A stretch of 27,947 bases of DNA, taken from positions 1 to 27,947 of the forward strand of contig JBGQBN010000059.1 of the NCBI GenBank assembly GCA_041494805.1, in the 5' to 3' direction. Below, in pieces: positions 25,594 through 27,947 of this stretch (position 1 is its first letter; every line of letters begins with the position of its first letter). Position numbers and translations under genes: made by a program. Below the pieces are notes generated by a model, which saw only the letters and a program-made list of their open reading frames with translations, did not search any database and was not told the origin of the DNA. The stretch is from JBGQBN01 sp041494805 (GTDB taxonomy: Bacteria > Acidobacteriota > Terriglobia > Terriglobales > Acidobacteriaceae).

Positions 25594-26769
25594 ATGGCCA
25601 TCAGCGTTGTTATGCCCGCTCTCGAAATGGCGCAGGAAACCGGCAAGCTTGTGGCTTGGCGGAAGAAGGAAGGCGATCGTGTCGCCAAGGGTGACGTGCT
25701 TCTGGAAGTGGAGACCGACAAGGCCGTGATCGAGCTCGAGGCGGCGGGTGACGGCATCCTGGCTGGGGTTAACGTACAGGTGGGAGCCGTGGTGCCCGTG
25801 GGTCAAACCATCGCCTGGATTGTCGCGCCCGGAGAAGTCCCTCCCCCGGACCTCGCGCCCACTGCCTCGGCAAGGCGCACCACGGTTCCCGCAGTTGCTG
25901 CCGCGATTCCGTCGAGTACCTCCAGCCAATCCGCTGGCTTCGAGATCAAGATATCTCCCAAGGCTCGTCGTCTCGCCAAGGAGCATGGGGTCGATGTCAG
26001 CCGTTTGCGCGGATCCGGTCCTGGCGGGGAAATTCTGGCGTCCGACATTTTGGCGGCAGGCACCCAGGATACGCCCGCATCAGGGGCGGCAGAGGCGCTG
26101 AGTTCGGTCGCACGGCTGATGGCTGAGCGCACCACGCAAAGCTGGACCACCGTGCCCCATTTCTTTCTGGTCCGCGAGCTCGATGCCACCGCGTTGCTAG
26201 AAGCCCGCAAGCATATGCTGCCGGCGATAGAAAAGGCGGGCGGAGTCCGCCCCACCCTGACCGATTTTCTGGTCGCACTCGTGGCTCACGTGCTGCTCAA
26301 GCATCCGCGGATGAACGCCAGCTGGATAGATCAGGGAGTCCGGCTGAATCCCGAGGTGAATGTCGCGGTCGCGATCGCGGTCAAGGATGGCGTGGTGGGT
26401 GCAGTGATCCCGAAGACCAGTAGGTTGGGCCTGGCTGAAATCGCGGTTCAGCGGCACGATCTCATCGAGCGCGCGCGGGCGGGGCGGTTGCGGCCCTCCG
26501 ATATCGCGGGCGCGACTTTTACCATTACCAACCTCGGCATGTACAACATCGACGCATTCATCGCCATCATCACTCCCCCACAAGCCGCGATCCTCGCGGT
26601 CGGGCGCATCGTGGACCGGGTCGTCCCTGTCGATGGGAAACCGGGTATCCGGCCGATGATGACGTTGACACTTTCAAGCGACCACCGGGTCGTGGATGGC
26701 GCCCGGGCCGCGGAATTTCTGAACGAAGTAGCCGAGGCCATTCGCCAGTCCGAGAACTGGCTGCGGTAA
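25594..26769 (+). CDS. 2-oxoacid dehydrogenase complex E2 component (dihydrolipoamide acyltransferase)
   Basis: The core acyltransferase, 391 aa, that moves the acyl group from E1 to CoA. It has one lipoyl domain (about 1-78) with the lipoylated Lys in EVETDKAVIE (K43). An Ala/Pro/Ser linker follows, then a peripheral-subunit-binding domain (about 119-153: ISPKARRLAKEHGVDVSRLR, GPGGEI). The catalytic domain (about 170-391) ends with the active-site SSDHRVVDG (H364, D368). The lipoyl domain starts MPALEMAQETGKL, a variant common in secondary (non-housekeeping) complexes. It lies 21 bp after the M24 gene and is the last gene of the operon. No E3 (dihydrolipoamide dehydrogenase) gene is in the window, so E3 must be shared or lie elsewhere. 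The ribosome-binding site is weak (AGAGAG). Confidence 0.92.
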   Translation: MAISVVMPALEMAQETGKLVAWRKKEGDRVAKGDVLLEVETDKAVIELEAAGDGILAGVNVQVGAVVPVGQTIAWIVAPGEVPPPDLAPTASARRTTVPAVAAAIPSSTSSQSAGFEIKISPKARRLAKEHGVDVSRLRGSGPGGEILASDILAAGTQDTPASGAAEALSSVARLMAERTTQSWTTVPHFFLVRELDATALLEARKHMLPAIEKAGGVRPTLTDFLVALVAHVLLKHPRMNASWIDQGVRLNPEVNVAVAIAVKDGVVGAVIPKTSRLGLAEIAVQRHDLIERARAGRLRPSDIAGATFTITNLGMYNIDAFIAIITPPQAAILAVGRIVDRVVPVDGKPGIRPMMTLTLSSDHRVVDGARAAEFLNEVAEAIRQSENWLR

Positions 26770-26820
26770 GCATGCGGTCTCGACTCGGTCAACCAGGTTC
26801 CCGCTAAAGTTGGATCTCAA

Positions 26821-26849
26821 GCACCGTAGGCAGGGGATCAGGACGGTGC
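26821..26849. terminator. Candidate bidirectional terminator between the E2 and cupin genes
   Basis: GCACCGT (26821-26827) and ACGGTGC (26843-26849) form a perfect 7-bp stem with a 15-nt loop in the gap between two convergent genes. No U-tract is present on either side, so its strength is uncertain. Confidence 0.4.
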
Positions 26850-26863
26850 CACTCCTCGCCACC

Positions 26864-27310
26864 TCACCGCTTCGCGGCAGCCAAAAGATACTCCGCCACG
26901 ATCTTCTGCGTTTCTGCATCCCACGCGGGCGACTCGCCAGCTTTGGCTGACGGTTTGGCCTTGATCCCAATGTACACAGCGTTATAGGCGGTGTCTCCGA
27001 GGTTCTCTACTCGGTGCCTGAAGGGGGGAAACCAGCGCGACTCGCCGGGCATGGCGTAGACCTCTTGCGACTTCCCGTGCGGATCGGTGAACCGGAGGTG
27101 CCCGGCGGTAAGAACCACCACCACGCCGCCGGGATGGTCGTGCATGGCCGATTTCTCGTGGGGCCCATAGTGGACATCCACCACCTGCACCGACTCGTTC
27201 TCGAAGGCGAGTTTGTAATGCTTCGACTCCACCTTCGTGGGGTCCTGTGCCAGAGCGGTACTGAGCGCCAGACATACCGACATCGCCACCCAAAATTGCC
27301 TGGGAACCAT
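26864..27310 (-). CDS. Exported small cupin-domain protein
   Basis: A protein of 148 aa with a Sec signal peptide (FWVAMSVCLALSTALAQ, cleavage near residue 22) and a single cupin barrel. The first cupin motif is SAMHDHPGGVVVVLTAG: it keeps two His (H57, H59), but Val stands near where the usual metal-binding Glu would be. The second motif gives a third His in PPFRHRVENLG (H99). A three-His site could still bind a metal. AGGAGG lies 6 nt before the ATG, making the start secure. It is convergent to the dehydrogenase operon and transcribed separately. Exported cupins of this kind may be dioxygenases, isomerases or sugar/acid-binding proteins; the role here is unknown. Confidence 0.82.
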   Translation of the reverse strand: MVPRQFWVAMSVCLALSTALAQDPTKVESKHYKLAFENESVQVVDVHYGPHEKSAMHDHPGGVVVVLTAGHLRFTDPHGKSQEVYAMPGESRWFPPFRHRVENLGDTAYNAVYIGIKAKPSAKAGESPAWDAETQKIVAEYLLAAAKR

Positions 27311-27403
27311 GCTTGCCTCCTGATGCCAGTTTCAGGGCCGAGTAGGGAGAATCGGCGCAACGGTACTCTCTACGCTCTGGACCTGTCAACGGCTGTATTT
27401 CCC

Positions 27404-27442
27404 GCTCCCAGCCCACCCCAGAGCGCCAGTGCCATCCACTCG
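27404..27442 (-). repeat. 39-bp segment duplicated in inverted orientation (copy B, intergenic)
   Basis: This is an exact reverse-complement copy of 6237-6275 from the APC permease gene. The flanking bases on both sides are unrelated to the permease gene, so only this small piece was copied. It lies upstream of the cupin gene, outside any recognisable gene. Confidence 0.9.
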
Positions 27443-27889
27443 ATCTATAGGAAAAGCAAAAATCCATGTCCTACCGAGTGTGCTAATAGCAGTGGTCTGA
27501 CGGAAGGTAACAATGTTGAGTAAGGTCTGCCAAACAGATCGTTCTTCGAAAGGCTCGAAAGATTGGGTCGTCGTCTGGACTGCCTGTACTTTCTCAATGA
27601 ACTAGACGTTCACATCGGTGAACTTCCTGCCCGGTTTCTCGATCAATGTAGGTAACATAGTCGGAAGTAATTTTACGTTGCACGTGTCCCAGTGCCACGT
27701 GGGCATGGAGGAAATGTTGGCTGCGATGGGTCGGCGGTCGTGCATACACAGCGCCCTGACACAGGGTCTGTTTGAGGCAAACACCGCATCCGTAGTTCGG
27801 GCTGCGTTTTGGCTGCAATTAACTGATCAGTTTGGGAGGGAAGATACGAGATAAGTGCTTTGATCGAGGGAAGTAGCTACGGGAGAAAC
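27443..27889. other. AT-richer gene-poor tail with a possible recombinase C-terminal remnant
   Basis: No intact gene is recognised. The stretch is visibly richer in A+T than the coding genes (27 G+C of 60 bases at 27481-27540). A minus-strand frame, 27818-27594, contains ALGHVQRKITSDYVTY, in which Tyr lies nine residues after the His of LGH. That is the spacing of the last His and nucleophilic Tyr of tyrosine recombinases. The upstream HxxR box is missing, so this is at best a remnant. A 6-bp inverted repeat, GTTCAC-ATCG-GTGAAC, lies at 27608-27623. The bases just before the tRNA remnant (27874-27889) only loosely resemble a D-arm. Confidence 0.3.
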
Positions 27890-27939
27890 CAGCCCTGAAA
27901 AGGCTGGCGTCGGCGGTTCAACTCCGTCCCTGGCCACCA
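27890..27939 (+). pseudogene. 3' part of a tRNA-Phe (anticodon GAA), probable attachment-site remnant
   Basis: The sequence folds as the 3' two-thirds of a tRNA. The anticodon stem is CAGCC/GGCTG with loop CTGAAAA, the standard tRNA-Phe loop with anticodon GAA. A 5-nt variable loop follows, then T-stem GGCGG/CCGTC with one G-T pair and T-loop TTCAACT, then the acceptor 3' strand CCTGGCC, discriminator A and encoded CCA (27937-27939). The matching 5' acceptor strand (GGCCAGG) and a paired D-stem are absent upstream, so this is not a functional gene as it stands. Conservation from the anticodon arm to the CCA is exactly what integrative elements leave when they insert into tRNA genes. Confidence 0.78.
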
Positions 27940-27947
27940 TACTTTCA

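Noticed and set aside
19054..26769. Reading the locus as valine catabolism (branched-chain oxoacid dehydrogenase, 3-hydroxyisobutyrate dehydrogenase, methylmalonate-semialdehyde dehydrogenase)
   Set aside because: The aldehyde dehydrogenase is the short succinate-semialdehyde type, the E1alpha is short and acetoin/pyruvate-like, and no acyl-CoA dehydrogenase or hydratase is present. The idea is not excluded but not supported.
27618..27854. A plus-strand 78-codon frame in the right-hand tail
   Set aside because: It shows no recognisable domain or ribosome-binding site and lies in a gene-poor region; the opposite strand carries the more suggestive recombinase-like box.
1..27947. CRISPR arrays, insertion sequences with terminal repeats, rRNA genes and riboswitches
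   Set aside because: No regularly spaced repeats, transposase genes, rRNA sequence or recognisable riboswitch core was seen while reading through the window.

Overview
The window looks like a high-GC soil bacterium, most likely an Acidobacteriota member. Two very large TonB-dependent receptors carry the N-terminal carboxypeptidase-regulatory-like domain that is abundant in that phylum, and the other proteins read like the same group. The taxonomic call is inference from protein style, not a database match.

Layout. (1) Left edge, 1-750: remains of a tyrosine recombinase on the minus strand, cut by the window edge and broken upstream by stops and frame changes. (2) 751-6378, plus strand: an Oar-like TonB-dependent receptor followed by an APC-family permease. 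(3) 6590-9153, minus strand: a two-gene unit with a 4,5-dihydroxyphthalate-decarboxylase-like protein and an NCS2/xanthine-uracil-type permease. (4) 9293-18963, plus strand: six consecutive genes whose products all appear to be exported. These are a YncE-like beta-propeller, a lipoprotein, a Tat-exported thiamine-diphosphate (ThDP) enzyme, a monohaem cytochrome c, a second TonB-dependent receptor and an FrsA-like alpha/beta hydrolase. (5) 19054-26769, plus strand: an aldehyde dehydrogenase, then a tight operon of a FadR-type regulator, a beta-hydroxyacid dehydrogenase, 2-oxoacid dehydrogenase E1alpha and E1beta, an unusual M24-fold protein and the E2 acyltransferase. No E3 gene is present. (6) 26864-27310, minus strand: an exported cupin. 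(7) 27311-27947: a gene-poor, more AT-rich tail ending in the 3' part of a tRNA-Phe(GAA).

How it may work together. The set reads as a catabolic locus for small organic acids or aromatic-derived compounds. The receptors would bring ligand across the outer membrane, and the exported ThDP enzyme, cytochrome and hydrolase would act on it in the periplasm. Two permeases would import products. Dehydrogenases and a three-gene 2-oxoacid dehydrogenase complex would feed acyl-CoA into central metabolism under a GntR/FadR regulator. The substrate cannot be read from the sequence.

Most interesting points. The predicted Tat-exported ThDP enzyme is paired with a c-type cytochrome. The M24 protein has Cys where the second metal-binding Asp should be. 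A degraded integrase at the left end and a tRNA-Phe 3' remnant at the right end suggest the window may span an old integrated island. An exact 39-bp piece of the APC permease gene reappears inverted about 21 kb away.
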